DNA of 64,000 bases from Shewanella aestuarii (GTDB taxonomy: Bacteria; Pseudomonadota; Gammaproteobacteria; Enterobacterales; Shewanellaceae): contig NZ_BMOT01000001.1 in the NCBI RefSeq assembly GCF_014647215.1, forward strand, positions 186,001 through 250,000. The letters are read 5' to 3'. Shown in pieces: positions 57,333 to 64,000 of this stretch. A program made the translations under genes and the position numbers. Under the pieces are notes generated by a model. That model did not search any database, was not told where the DNA came from, and saw nothing but the letters and a program-made list of their open reading frames with translations. The stretch's first letter is position 1. Each line of letters starts with the position of its first letter.

Positions 57333-57794
57333 TTATCGACTTAAAGACATAATATGATCAAATTCATCTGCTGTTACTGGCTGCACACTTAACCTAGCTC
57401 CTTTTGCCACTAATACCATATTAGTTAACTGAGGATCGGCTTTAAGCTGTTTTAGGGTTATTGGGTGCTCAAATTTGGCCATAAAATGTAATTCAACTTG
57501 AATCCATTTGGGATTGTTTAATGTAGATTTTGCATCAAAATATGCCGAAGCTTCATCAAACGCACTTATATCTATCGATGCAGCTTGGCTTATTTCTGCC
57601 AAACCTACTATTGCGGGTTCTTTACAGCTTGAGTGATAGAAAAACACTAAATCATTTTGCTTTACACCATCACGCAAAAAGTTCCTCGCTTGATAGTTAC
57701 GAATTCCTTGCCAAGCGGTTTTTTGATGTTTACTCGATTTTAAGTCATCAATACTAAATTCATCAGGCTCTGACTTCATCAACCAATAATTCAT
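57333..57794 (-). CDS. EVE-domain protein (modified-base-binding fold)
   Basis: A 153-residue single EVE domain starting MNYWLMKSEPDEFSIDDL. It continues with WQGIRNYQARNFLRDGVKQNDLVFFYHS and ends VTADEFDHIM. EVE domains are PUA/YTH-like and recognise modified bases in nucleic acid; the target here is unknown. I use ATG 57794, preceded by GGTGA. It converges on the AIM24 gene. Confidence 0.92.
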   Translation of the reverse strand: MNYWLMKSEPDEFSIDDLKSSKHQKTAWQGIRNYQARNFLRDGVKQNDLVFFYHSSCKEPAIVGLAEISQAASIDISAFDEASAYFDAKSTLNNPKWIQVELHFMAKFEHPITLKQLKADPQLTNMVLVAKGARLSVQPVTADEFDHIMSLSR

Positions 57795-57949
57795 AAATTT
57801 CACCAAAAAATGAGTCTGTACTATGCTTAAGGTATTAGTACTTTATATCTGCTTTGAGTAACTGACTATAAAAAGTTATCTGTTGCAGTTTTATAAATGT
57901 TTTTATGATTATATCACTGAGCCATCAAAGATATGTTACTAAGGAAGCA

Positions 57950-58717
57950 ATGGTTTTATTCCACAGTCTAAACAAACTTGCTTTTAGAGCATGTATCATC
58001 TTAGCGCTGTTTCCGCATTCGGTAACGGCTGATACGCTTGAGCTTTCAACACTTGAGTGGCCGCCGTTCACTGGAGTGAATCTAATTGAAAATGGCGTCA
58101 CTAGTCAGATTGTGCAGCAGGCACTTAGTTATGAGGGCCATGACTTAAAGGTGACGGTATTGCCTTGGAACCGGGCAATTAGAGTCGCGAAAAAGGGGGG
58201 CAATAGTGGTTATTTTCCCGAGTATATTAATGCCACCAACGATTTTATATTTTCAAACTCACTTGGTAATAGTCCAATAGGCTTATTAGAGCGGAAAAAT
58301 AATCCAATAAAATGGGATATCGTATCAGATTTAAACAAATATACCCTTGGCGTCGTGAAGGGGTATGTTAATACCGAAGAAATAGACAAAATGATTGTAA
58401 ATGGACAGCAACCTTTTGAAGCCGCAAGTGATGAACGGCAAAATATTCTAAAATTAGCTGCTGGTAGAATTGATGCCATAGTGATTGATTACAATGTCTA
58501 TCAATATCTTCAACATGAGCCTAAGATTGCAGATATTGCCGATTTACTTCAAATGAATACAAAGCCGTTAGAGCTAAAAAGTTTACATATTGCCTTTAGC
58601 AAAACTCGCAAAGGCCGTGAATGGTTGGACATTATTAATAGAGGCTTATCTCAGTTTGATGCGCAACAGATGATGGATGCTTACCTGATAGAATCAAGTA
58701 AGCATCAAAACCATTAA
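57950..58717 (+). CDS. Periplasmic solute-binding (SBP_bac_3-like) protein
   Basis: A 255-residue protein with a signal peptide (AFRACIILALFPHSVTA). A bilobed amino-acid-type binding fold follows: LELSTLEWPPFTG, VTVLPWNRAIRVAKKG, YTLGVVKGYVNTEE and GRIDAIVIDYNVYQYL. No ABC-transporter genes lie beside it, so it may be an orphan sensor-type protein. I use ATG 57950 with AAGGA upstream. Its stop overlaps the convergent yccF stop by four bases. Confidence 0.82.
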   Translation: MVLFHSLNKLAFRACIILALFPHSVTADTLELSTLEWPPFTGVNLIENGVTSQIVQQALSYEGHDLKVTVLPWNRAIRVAKKGGNSGYFPEYINATNDFIFSNSLGNSPIGLLERKNNPIKWDIVSDLNKYTLGVVKGYVNTEEIDKMIVNGQQPFEAASDERQNILKLAAGRIDAIVIDYNVYQYLQHEPKIADIADLLQMNTKPLELKSLHIAFSKTRKGREWLDIINRGLSQFDAQQMMDAYLIESSKHQNH

Positions 58718-59127
58718 TATTGTTCATTAGGAACAACTGTTTGACCAATAGGGGTTAAACTTAACAAAGCCAGCTTTAGGTGCTGAATACCAAATGGAAT
58801 ACCAATAATGGTAATAAAACAAGCTAAGGCGTGGGTTAGATGACCGATGGCTAACCAAATTCCGAAGAATAAGAACCAAATAATATTACCAACCATTCCC
58901 ATAGTGCCAGTGCCTAAATCATGCTCACCAGTCAAATGCCTTCTATTAACGGTTTGCTGACCAAAAGGCCAAAATGCCATTTCACCTATCACGAAACAAG
59001 CACGACCAAATGGAATACCAATAATACTGATAAAACACAATATTCCTGCCAACCACCAAGCGAGTCCCATCACAAAACCACCTAGTACAAACCATGCAAT
59101 ATTAAATATCAGCCTAAAAATAGCCAT
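58714..59127 (-). CDS. yccF: YccF-domain membrane protein
   Basis: A 137-residue protein with two repeats of the YccF motif, each ending IIGIPFG (residues near 40 and 115), and four hydrophobic segments. The function is unknown. The tail-to-tail overlap with the binding-protein gene is four bases, so each transcript reads into the other. Confidence 0.92.
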   Translation of the reverse strand: MAIFRLIFNIAWFVLGGFVMGLAWWLAGILCFISIIGIPFGRACFVIGEMAFWPFGQQTVNRRHLTGEHDLGTGTMGMVGNIIWFLFFGIWLAIGHLTHALACFITIIGIPFGIQHLKLALLSLTPIGQTVVPNEQY

Positions 59128-59331
59128 GTTAGTTCCTTTTTACAGTTTCAATTCAATCAATGTTTATTGAAAGCAGTAATTGTGCCAATATTTAAGCGAT
59201 TGATATTATGGTTATATTAGTATTTCTCTAACTCTAGTCAGCCAAATGAAATGAGCAATTAGACTAAATATGGCGGTTTTTAACTAAAGTTAGCTACAAT
59301 GTCGTTATTGATGACACCATGATTGAAATTG

Positions 59332-60336
59332 ATGCTAACTAACAGCCGCACAGACGTAATGTACTTTACTGGAAGACAAGTACATATTAAACGAGATGAT
59401 TTGCTGCATGCAGATTTTAGTGGCAATAAAGCCCGCAAATTTTATCATTTTTTAATTAATGATTTTCCAGGTGTTTCTCATATCGTGGGCTCAGGTTCCG
59501 CGCAGGCAAATTCATTATATTCTCTGTCGGTTTTGGCAAAAATAAAGGGCTGGAAATTAGATTATTATGTGAGTCATATTGCTGATTATTTAAAGCAACA
59601 GTTGAGCTTGTCGTCAGGGATCAGATCTAATTATTCTCAAGCAATTAAAAATGGTGCTAATGTCATTGAAATTGATTGGTCTTCAAATCGGTATCATGCC
59701 TGTCATCATTTAGATGATGCCATTAATGTATTGAAACAAGATTGTCTTAGAAAAAGTAACTTTCAAGAAACCTTATTTATTCCTGAAGGCGGGCGTTGTG
59801 AATATGCTAAAACGGGGATTTATATACTAGGTAAAGAAATAGTAAATTGGGCCATTTCTCAAGGTATTAATAAGCTATCAATATTTTTACCATCAGGAAC
59901 AGGTACTACAGCTTTATATTTGCAAGAGTACTTTGTCACACAAGCACAGAAAACCACTTTAGATATTCAGGTGTTAACCTGTAGCACTGTTGGAGGTGAT
60001 AGTTACTTAATAAGTCAATTTAATGAGTTATCTTCAAATAGTCAACTTCACCCCCAAATAATAAGTGATGGTAATAAATACCATTTCGGCAAGCTTTATC
60101 TTTCATTATTTCAACTATGGCAACAGGTATTAGATTCAAGCGGAATAGAATTTGATTTACTTTATGATCCCATTGGATTAAATGTGCTTAAACACGCTAT
60201 TGAGTCTGGGGAGCTAAAAGACCGTGAAATACTTTACATCCATCAAGGTGGCTTATTAGGCAATGCGACAATGTTGCCCAGATACTTGAGAAAGCAGGCC
60301 TTAACTAAAAATGATTCAGTAAAGATAAATAGGTAA
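59332..60336 (+). CDS. PLP-dependent ACC deaminase / D-cysteine desulfhydrase-family protein
   Basis: A 334-residue fold-type II PLP enzyme. The PLP lysine is Lys33 in FSGNKARKFYHF. The phosphate-binding loop is LPSGTGTTALYLQ, and the end GGLLGNATMLPRYLR is family-like. Candidate reactions are 1-aminocyclopropane-1-carboxylate deamination or D-cysteine breakdown; sequence alone does not decide. The start is uncertain: ATG 59332 is preferred, TTG 59323 adds three codons, and there is no clear ribosome site. Confidence 0.85.
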   Translation: MLTNSRTDVMYFTGRQVHIKRDDLLHADFSGNKARKFYHFLINDFPGVSHIVGSGSAQANSLYSLSVLAKIKGWKLDYYVSHIADYLKQQLSLSSGIRSNYSQAIKNGANVIEIDWSSNRYHACHHLDDAINVLKQDCLRKSNFQETLFIPEGGRCEYAKTGIYILGKEIVNWAISQGINKLSIFLPSGTGTTALYLQEYFVTQAQKTTLDIQVLTCSTVGGDSYLISQFNELSSNSQLHPQIISDGNKYHFGKLYLSLFQLWQQVLDSSGIEFDLLYDPIGLNVLKHAIESGELKDREILYIHQGGLLGNATMLPRYLRKQALTKNDSVKINR

Positions 60337-60400
60337 GGTTGTGATTTGCAGTGTTTTTGACTGGAATGGAATAGTGTATCGAATTAGAGATATTTATCAG

Positions 60401-60477
60401 TTTGCTCTGTTGTTAATAAACGTACGGTAAATGAGAGGAGAATACCGTTAGCCAAGTTTATTAAATAACAGAGCAAA
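60401..60477. other. Three-tier long hairpin downstream of the small gene
   Basis: The outer stem is TTTGCTCTGTT (60401-60411) with AACAGAGCAAA (60467-60477), a perfect 11 bp. The middle stem has AATAAAC with GTTTATT, and the inner stem is ACGGTA (60424-60429) with TACCGT (60443-60448). The loop contains GAGAGGAGA on the plus strand. A further TACGC-AAA-GCGTA hairpin is at 60483-60495. It is not a simple terminator. It could be a stable mRNA 3' end, a small RNA or a tiny mobile remnant. Confidence 0.6.
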
Positions 60478-60500
60478 TGATGTACGCAAAGCGTAGAGGT

Positions 60501-60674
60501 TTACTTATTAGAACTGATTAACCATTTCATAAAATTCAACGCTTCGATGCGTTTTGAAAAGGTTGTTTTGTTTTTACCTTGTGAATCAGTAAAAGCAATT
60601 GAATTCTTATTTGATGAAATAGAATTAACTGGGAAGTTAACTGTAATTTCGTGTCCATTAAATTGGTATGACAT
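60501..60674 (-). CDS. Small protein of 57 residues, unknown
   Basis: The minus strand has GAAGGAG seven bases before an ATG at 60674. This opens a 57-codon frame ending at TAA 60501-60503. The protein begins MSYQFNGHEITVNFPVNS, has a serine/asparagine-rich middle (SNKNSIAFTDSQGKNK) and ends with a helix-prone FSKRIEALNFMKWLISSNK. It is neither exported nor membrane-bound by appearance, and I do not recognise it. The strong ribosome site makes it a good candidate gene. An alternative ATG two codons earlier overlaps the ribosome site spacing. Confidence 0.65.
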   Translation of the reverse strand: MSYQFNGHEITVNFPVNSISSNKNSIAFTDSQGKNKTTFSKRIEALNFMKWLISSNK

Positions 60675-61202
60675 TATCATACTCCTTCTATTATAATTTT
60701 CTCACCCTTGGGTGATGTAAGTTTTAACAATAAAATTCCTTAACATTTTTCGTGTTGCGAAAGATTTAAGTTAGCTTAGTTAACTTACCCTATCAATCCT
60801 ACACTAATCAAGTATTTATATGAGTAATCTGAGGGTTTAATCATAATTTTAGATTAAATATAGTTCATCATTTTACTCAAATAGTTAACATTTATAAAAA
60901 AGTTAACTACTTGATTGGACTAGTTGACCATAGGTTTATGACAAGCGAATGACAAAAATAACACTAATAGTTAAATATATTTTTATATTTAATCTTCACA
61001 GCAAAAGTATTTTTGTAGCTTGTGATGGTTTACGAAAGGAAGTTGAGCAGACTCACGATAGGTAAACAAAATAAACAAGGTAATTAAACTTTCGCAAGCA
61101 TATACTGAGTTTGTATGGTTGGCAACAAATATTTATAATTTATTTATTGCCAACACTTTGCAGTTAAAATATTTACCTATATTAGCCAAAGAAACAACCT
61201 AG
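60675..61202. other. AT-rich intergenic region before chrR
   Basis: About 530 very AT-rich bases lie between the small gene's start and the end of chrR. They presumably hold the small gene's promoter. An 8-bp inverted repeat GTTGGCAA (61118-61125)/TTGCCAAC (61147-61154) with an AT-rich loop may mark the 3' end of the sigma-chrR transcript. I see no other gene. Confidence 0.4.
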
Positions 61203-61883
61203 TTAGTAAAGTAACTCACCAATAGGGTTTAGTAACTTACTGAATCCTTTCGTAAAATATAATGGCGCATCGACTATTGTATAACATAGGCAACCAGTCA
61301 TTGTTTTTGGTGAATGCTGATGATTTTCATCTAGTAGCATGAAATCACCGGGTCTGTAGGTATTATATTCATCACTGAATTCACCTGCTAGTAGTAGGGT
61401 AAGTTCTGAACCTTTGTGTGTGTGTTCAGGGATCTCGCCTTGTGGTGCAATGTGCAACAAGCTTGCTCTTGCGTGTTCCTCACCAGTATTGAGACGTAAC
61501 CGACTCACTTTACCAATGCCTTGCCACTGTGCATTGATTTGATGTCTAAATGCACGGGGTAAGGGATAAGATTGGTCTTTGACTGTGACTTCTGTTACCC
61601 CTTCATTGACGGGTGCTGCGGGTTTAGCATCCAGCTCATCTAAGGTGTTTTGCATCATCTGCGCTAACAAGAAAGACATTTTTGAGTCTAAATCAACACT
61701 AATATTTGGCTCGACATGATTATCAAATACATCAGCAGATTCAGATGCAGTCATAAGGTTCAGTTTATGCTGACATGTGCCACACAGTTCCGCGTGGGCT
61801 GATATTGCCAAAGACATAGATAAAGGAAGCTCACCTTTAATGTGGAGAGACAATAATTCTTGTTGTGGATGGTACTTAATCAT
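61203..61883 (-). CDS. chrR: ChrR-type zinc anti-sigma factor with cupin domain
   Basis: A 226-residue protein. The N-terminal zinc anti-sigma domain has His5, then His30-x3-Cys34-x2-Cys37 (ISAHAELCGTC), the same spacing as in Rhodobacter ChrR. The C-terminal cupin (PEHTHKGSELTLLLAGEFSD, DFMLLDENHQHSP) could bind a second metal and sense oxidants. In Rhodobacter, ChrR releases RpoE in response to singlet oxygen; a like role here is inferred. It overlaps the sigma gene by eight bases. Confidence 0.92.
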   Translation of the reverse strand: MIKYHPQQELLSLHIKGELPLSMSLAISAHAELCGTCQHKLNLMTASESADVFDNHVEPNISVDLDSKMSFLLAQMMQNTLDELDAKPAAPVNEGVTEVTVKDQSYPLPRAFRHQINAQWQGIGKVSRLRLNTGEEHARASLLHIAPQGEIPEHTHKGSELTLLLAGEFSDEYNTYRPGDFMLLDENHQHSPKTMTGCLCYTIVDAPLYFTKGFSKLLNPIGELLY

Positions 61884-62526
61884 AATGTTTCTCCATAAAT
61901 CCCTTTAACTTTTCTAAGCCTAATCTTAATCGTGATTTGACTGTGCCTATGGGGATGTCGAGTTTGTCAGCGAGTTCTTGTTGGGTCATTTCCTGCATAT
62001 AAATACCTTGCACAATTTGTCTTTGTAGTGGAGGTAGTTCATCTACATGACGAAGTAGTGTGCCAGACAATTTGAAATCATCTTCGTTACTTTCGGCATC
62101 GTCCGACTCAAAAAGAGGCCAGATATCGTCACCGAAAGAATCTTCTTTGTTGTGCTGAACTTTACGAAGCATGTCGAAGCACTGATTTCGCATTACCGTG
62201 AACACCCAAGTACTGACAGCAGCTTTATCTTCACTGTATAAATGAGCTTTTGTCCAAACACGTGTCATGGTTTCTTGCACTAAATCCATTGCAAGGCCTT
62301 GTTGATGCAATCTTTGATTACCAAATGCGCTTATCTTTGGGCCGAAATGGTTGAACAGTTTGGCGAAAGATACTTTACAGCGTAAGTTGGCTACCTTAAG
62401 CATTAACTCTGCTAATTGTTCTGCATCGAGTTCATTTTTATTAGACAATTGTATTGCACCGTTATTTTTAGCAAGTCTTGCTTTATCATAACGATTTTGC
62501 GCAGTTTGTGATTGAAAATTTTCCAT
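61876..62526 (-). CDS. rpoE: ECF-type RNA polymerase sigma factor (partner of ChrR)
   Basis: A 216-residue sigma-70 family protein. Region 2 includes AMDLVQETMTRVWTKAHLY and WVFTVMRNQCFDMLRK. Region 4 includes LPPLQRQIVQGIYMQEMTQQELADKLDIPIGTVKSRLRLGLEKL (landmarks QELADKLDIP, GTVKSRLRLG). The N-terminal extension of about 40 residues is not conserved. ATG 62526 is preferred; GTG 62535 is possible. The gene has a TGATC-N17-CGTA promoter upstream, suggesting autoactivation. It is not the enterobacterial sigma-E with RseA. Confidence 0.92.
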   Translation of the reverse strand: MENFQSQTAQNRYDKARLAKNNGAIQLSNKNELDAEQLAELMLKVANLRCKVSFAKLFNHFGPKISAFGNQRLHQQGLAMDLVQETMTRVWTKAHLYSEDKAAVSTWVFTVMRNQCFDMLRKVQHNKEDSFGDDIWPLFESDDAESNEDDFKLSGTLLRHVDELPPLQRQIVQGIYMQEMTQQELADKLDIPIGTVKSRLRLGLEKLKGFMEKHYD

Positions 62527-62567
62527 TATCTTCACTCGCGTCGTATTATTTGCCGATAGTGAACATA

Positions 62568-62595
62568 TATACGTCGTTCAAAAATAATCAGATCA
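62568..62595 (-). promoter_or_regulatory. ECF promoter of the sigma-chrR operon
   Basis: On the minus strand TGATC (62595-62591) is followed after 17 bases by CGTATA (62573-62568). The two boxes and spacing resemble promoters recognised by the RpoE-ChrR group of ECF sigma factors. A start site about 7 bases downstream would leave a leader of about 30 bases. Confidence 0.7.
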
Positions 62596-62655
62596 CTTTT
62601 TATGGGTTATTTTTTCTGTAAACCTTAAACAGTTAACTTTAGCTTGGGATTGGAG

Positions 62656-63240
62656 TTACTTGATGATATTGCTTAGGTAATCCTGGGCCATTTTATGGTC
62701 ATGATTATTGATGCAATGGTACTTTTCCGCGGCACTTAAAGGAATTATCTCTAACCATCGCTGGCATACCCATGAAATATCGTTAAAGTGTTCATTTTGG
62801 TATTGGGCCAGATGTTCAGGATATTGGTTTAAAATATCTCGCAAGGTATCACTGAGCATTTTTTCAGTTGTCTGATTTTGATTGCTTTTTTTACATTCGG
62901 TTAAGCTAATAACTGATTTTGGCCAATCATCTATTATCTCTATTGTGCCTCGCTTTAATCCGTCAGCTTCTATGATAAAATCTTTTAAATGGAATTTTTT
63001 CTCGCCCTCAATACTGATCCCAAGAAGACCATCATCTAAGGTTTCAAAGTCGATAATTTTACATAGCGTGCCAATTGGTAGCATTTGTTTTTTGTCATCG
63101 CTTAACATACATAAACCAAAGCCACTGTTTGTTTTAAGTGATTCAGTGACTAGGCGTTTATACCTAGGTTCAAATATTCGTAGTTGACTGAAACCATGGG
63201 GCAACAGGCACATCGACAATGGGAATAGTGGGATAATCAT
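62656..63240 (-). CDS. Lon-substrate-binding-domain (LAN) protein without protease domain
   Basis: A 194-residue protein containing only the Lon N-terminal-type domain: MIIPLFPLSMCLLPHGFSQLRIFEPRYKRLV, GFGLCMLSDDKKQMLPIGTLCKI and a helical tail (landmarks). It lacks ATPase and protease domains. I use ATG 63240 with AAGG six bases upstream. An ATG at 63267 would sit almost at the predicted transcription start of the TGATC-type promoter. Similar stand-alone proteins are uncharacterised. Confidence 0.85.
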   Translation of the reverse strand: MIIPLFPLSMCLLPHGFSQLRIFEPRYKRLVTESLKTNSGFGLCMLSDDKKQMLPIGTLCKIIDFETLDDGLLGISIEGEKKFHLKDFIIEADGLKRGTIEIIDDWPKSVISLTECKKSNQNQTTEKMLSDTLRDILNQYPEHLAQYQNEHFNDISWVCQRWLEIIPLSAAEKYHCINNHDHKMAQDYLSNIIK

Positions 63241-63275
63241 AATTCGCCTTATATCATTCAATTGCATTAATAATT

Positions 63276-63303
63276 AATACGAATTGATGGTGATGTTTGA
63301 TCA
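63276..63303 (-). promoter_or_regulatory. ECF promoter of the Lon-domain gene
   Basis: TGATC (63303-63299) is followed after exactly 17 bases by CGTATT (63281-63276) on the minus strand, the same pattern as the sigma-chrR promoter. It lies 36 bases upstream of ATG 63240, in the short gap between the lipocalin gene and this gene. Confidence 0.68.
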
Positions 63304-63305
63304 CA

Positions 63306-63830
63306 TTATCCCTGTTGATTTACCCATATGATATTGCTAGTTAGTATGCCTAATTTCTCCATTTTCATGACAAATCTTTGTTTCGTTTCAGGGGCAATTT
63401 GTTTGTTACGGGACAGAATCCATGCATAGCTATTATCGGGTCCGATAACCAATGCGTCTGTATATAGTCCATTGGCATCTTGGGTGGCATCATGAATTTG
63501 ATACGCGCCGTAAAATGGGCCAAAAAAAGATACTTTTAATAAGCCTTTGTCACTGCCCTCAATAAAATAGGCTTTGCCATTCGCTTCTTTCCAAACTTGT
63601 TTATCTACATAGTAACCACGGTTTGTGACGATCACTTTGTCGCCATCTAATTGATAACTTGCGGTAACCTTATCCATGCCTCTTTCGAATGAATGATCTA
63701 ATCTAGCGATTTCATACCAAGTACCAAGGTAATTATTAATTGTAAAATTATCTACAACGTCCACTTTTTCATCAATCATGGTGCAAGAGGTTAAAGATAA
63801 TGCTGTGAGTAAAGTCAGTATGAGTCGCAT
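63306..63830 (-). CDS. blc: Outer-membrane lipocalin (Blc type)
   Basis: A 174-residue lipoprotein (signal LTLLTALSLTSCT) with the lipocalin signatures NNYLGTWYEIARLDHSFERG (GxW motif), VTNRGYYVDKQVW and a C-terminal YAWILSRNKQIAPETKQRF. Bacterial lipocalins bind fatty acids or lysophospholipids and are induced by envelope stress. The start is ATG 63830; the longer frame lacks a signal. An ECF-type promoter lies upstream, placing it with the sigma/ChrR group. Confidence 0.93.
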   Translation of the reverse strand: MRLILTLLTALSLTSCTMIDEKVDVVDNFTINNYLGTWYEIARLDHSFERGMDKVTASYQLDGDKVIVTNRGYYVDKQVWKEANGKAYFIEGSDKGLLKVSFFGPFYGAYQIHDATQDANGLYTDALVIGPDNSYAWILSRNKQIAPETKQRFVMKMEKLGILTSNIIWVNQQG

Positions 63831-63882
63831 ATATGCCCCGTGAAACAATTAATGGTCTTAGAAAACTAAGCTAATATTATAC

Positions 63883-63910
63883 TTTACGTATAAAATTGCC
63901 TTGTAGATCT
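63883..63910 (-). promoter_or_regulatory. ECF-like promoter of blc
   Basis: AGATC (63910-63906) is followed after 17 bases by CGTAAA (63888-63883) on the minus strand. It differs from the other two promoters by one base in the upstream box. The spacing is identical, and the distance to ATG 63830 leaves a leader of about 47 bases. Confidence 0.6.
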
Positions 63911-64000
63911 TAGTTAGATGAGATTGCTACCCATGTTTTTATTTGTTTTTTGTTTATAATAGTCATTAGACGCGTGCTGACTAATGCTTGATGGATAATA

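Noticed and set aside
60401..60477. Integron attC-like recombination site
   Set aside because: The RYYYAAC and GTTRRRY core sites are not found at the expected places, and no integrase or cassette array is present.
63241..63267. ATG 63267 as start of the Lon-domain gene
   Set aside because: It lies at the predicted transcription start of the ECF promoter. ATG 63240 has a well-spaced AAGG.
1..64000. tRNA, rRNA, CRISPR array, prophage or transposase genes
   Set aside because: None recognised by reading. Long frames are accounted for by the genes listed, and the remaining frames are shadows on opposite strands.

Overview
The window looks like a chromosomal segment of a Shewanella-type marine gammaproteobacterium. 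This is inferred from AT-rich DNA, protein sequences that read like Shewanella homologues, and gene pairs also adjacent in Escherichia coli (mdtK/ribC, thrS-infC-rpmI-rplT, yoaA-tsaB, fadD-rnd, minCDE with ycgL/ycgN, nhaB-dsbB with fadR, hda/uraA/arsC-like/bepA/perM). It is mostly core genome. I saw no prophage, transposase gene, integron, CRISPR array, rRNA or tRNA.

Layout. 1-5.7 kb: the end of maleylacetoacetate isomerase, a nucleotidyltransferase-like gene, topoisomerase III with an altered acidic triad, a MATE pump and riboflavin synthase. 5.7-9.2 kb: the translation operon thrS-infC-rpmI-rplT, with a tRNA-Thr anticodon-arm mimic before thrS and an AUA start for infC. 9.2-9.9 kb: a MITE-like repeat. 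9.9-19 kb: yoaA, tsaB, a membrane-protease/exported-methyltransferase-like/hydrolase cluster, fadD and rnd. 19-26.5 kb: minCDE, ycgL, ycgN, dsbB, nhaB, fadR and small envelope genes. 26.6-35 kb: a very large DUF748 protein, small housekeeping-type genes, uraA, a DUF2066 gene and hda, followed by a second MITE-like repeat. 35.2-47 kb: a large lipoprotein with a zinc-protease motif, bepA and its neighbours, a Rof-like gene, cpdB and a dcp-type peptidase. 46.8-52.7 kb: a porin/phosphate-binding pair, ggt, a FemAB-like acyltransferase and a LysE exporter. 52.8-56.2 kb: tyrosine catabolism (hppD, hmgA) with a divergent LysR regulator. 56.4-60.3 kb: assorted single genes. 60.4-61.2 kb: a 57-codon gene with a long hairpin behind it. 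61.2-63.9 kb: an ECF sigma factor/ChrR anti-sigma pair, a Lon-substrate-binding-domain gene and a Blc-type lipocalin.

The strongest integrated signal is the last block. The sigma/anti-sigma operon, the Lon-domain gene and the lipocalin gene each carry a promoter-like (T/A)GATC-N17-CGTA element upstream on the same strand. This points to a small sigma/ChrR stress regulon encoded in one place. Other notable signals are the conserved thrS translational operator, the non-AUG infC start, the Val107 replacement in topoisomerase III, the two related intergenic repeats and the small gene at 60.5 kb.
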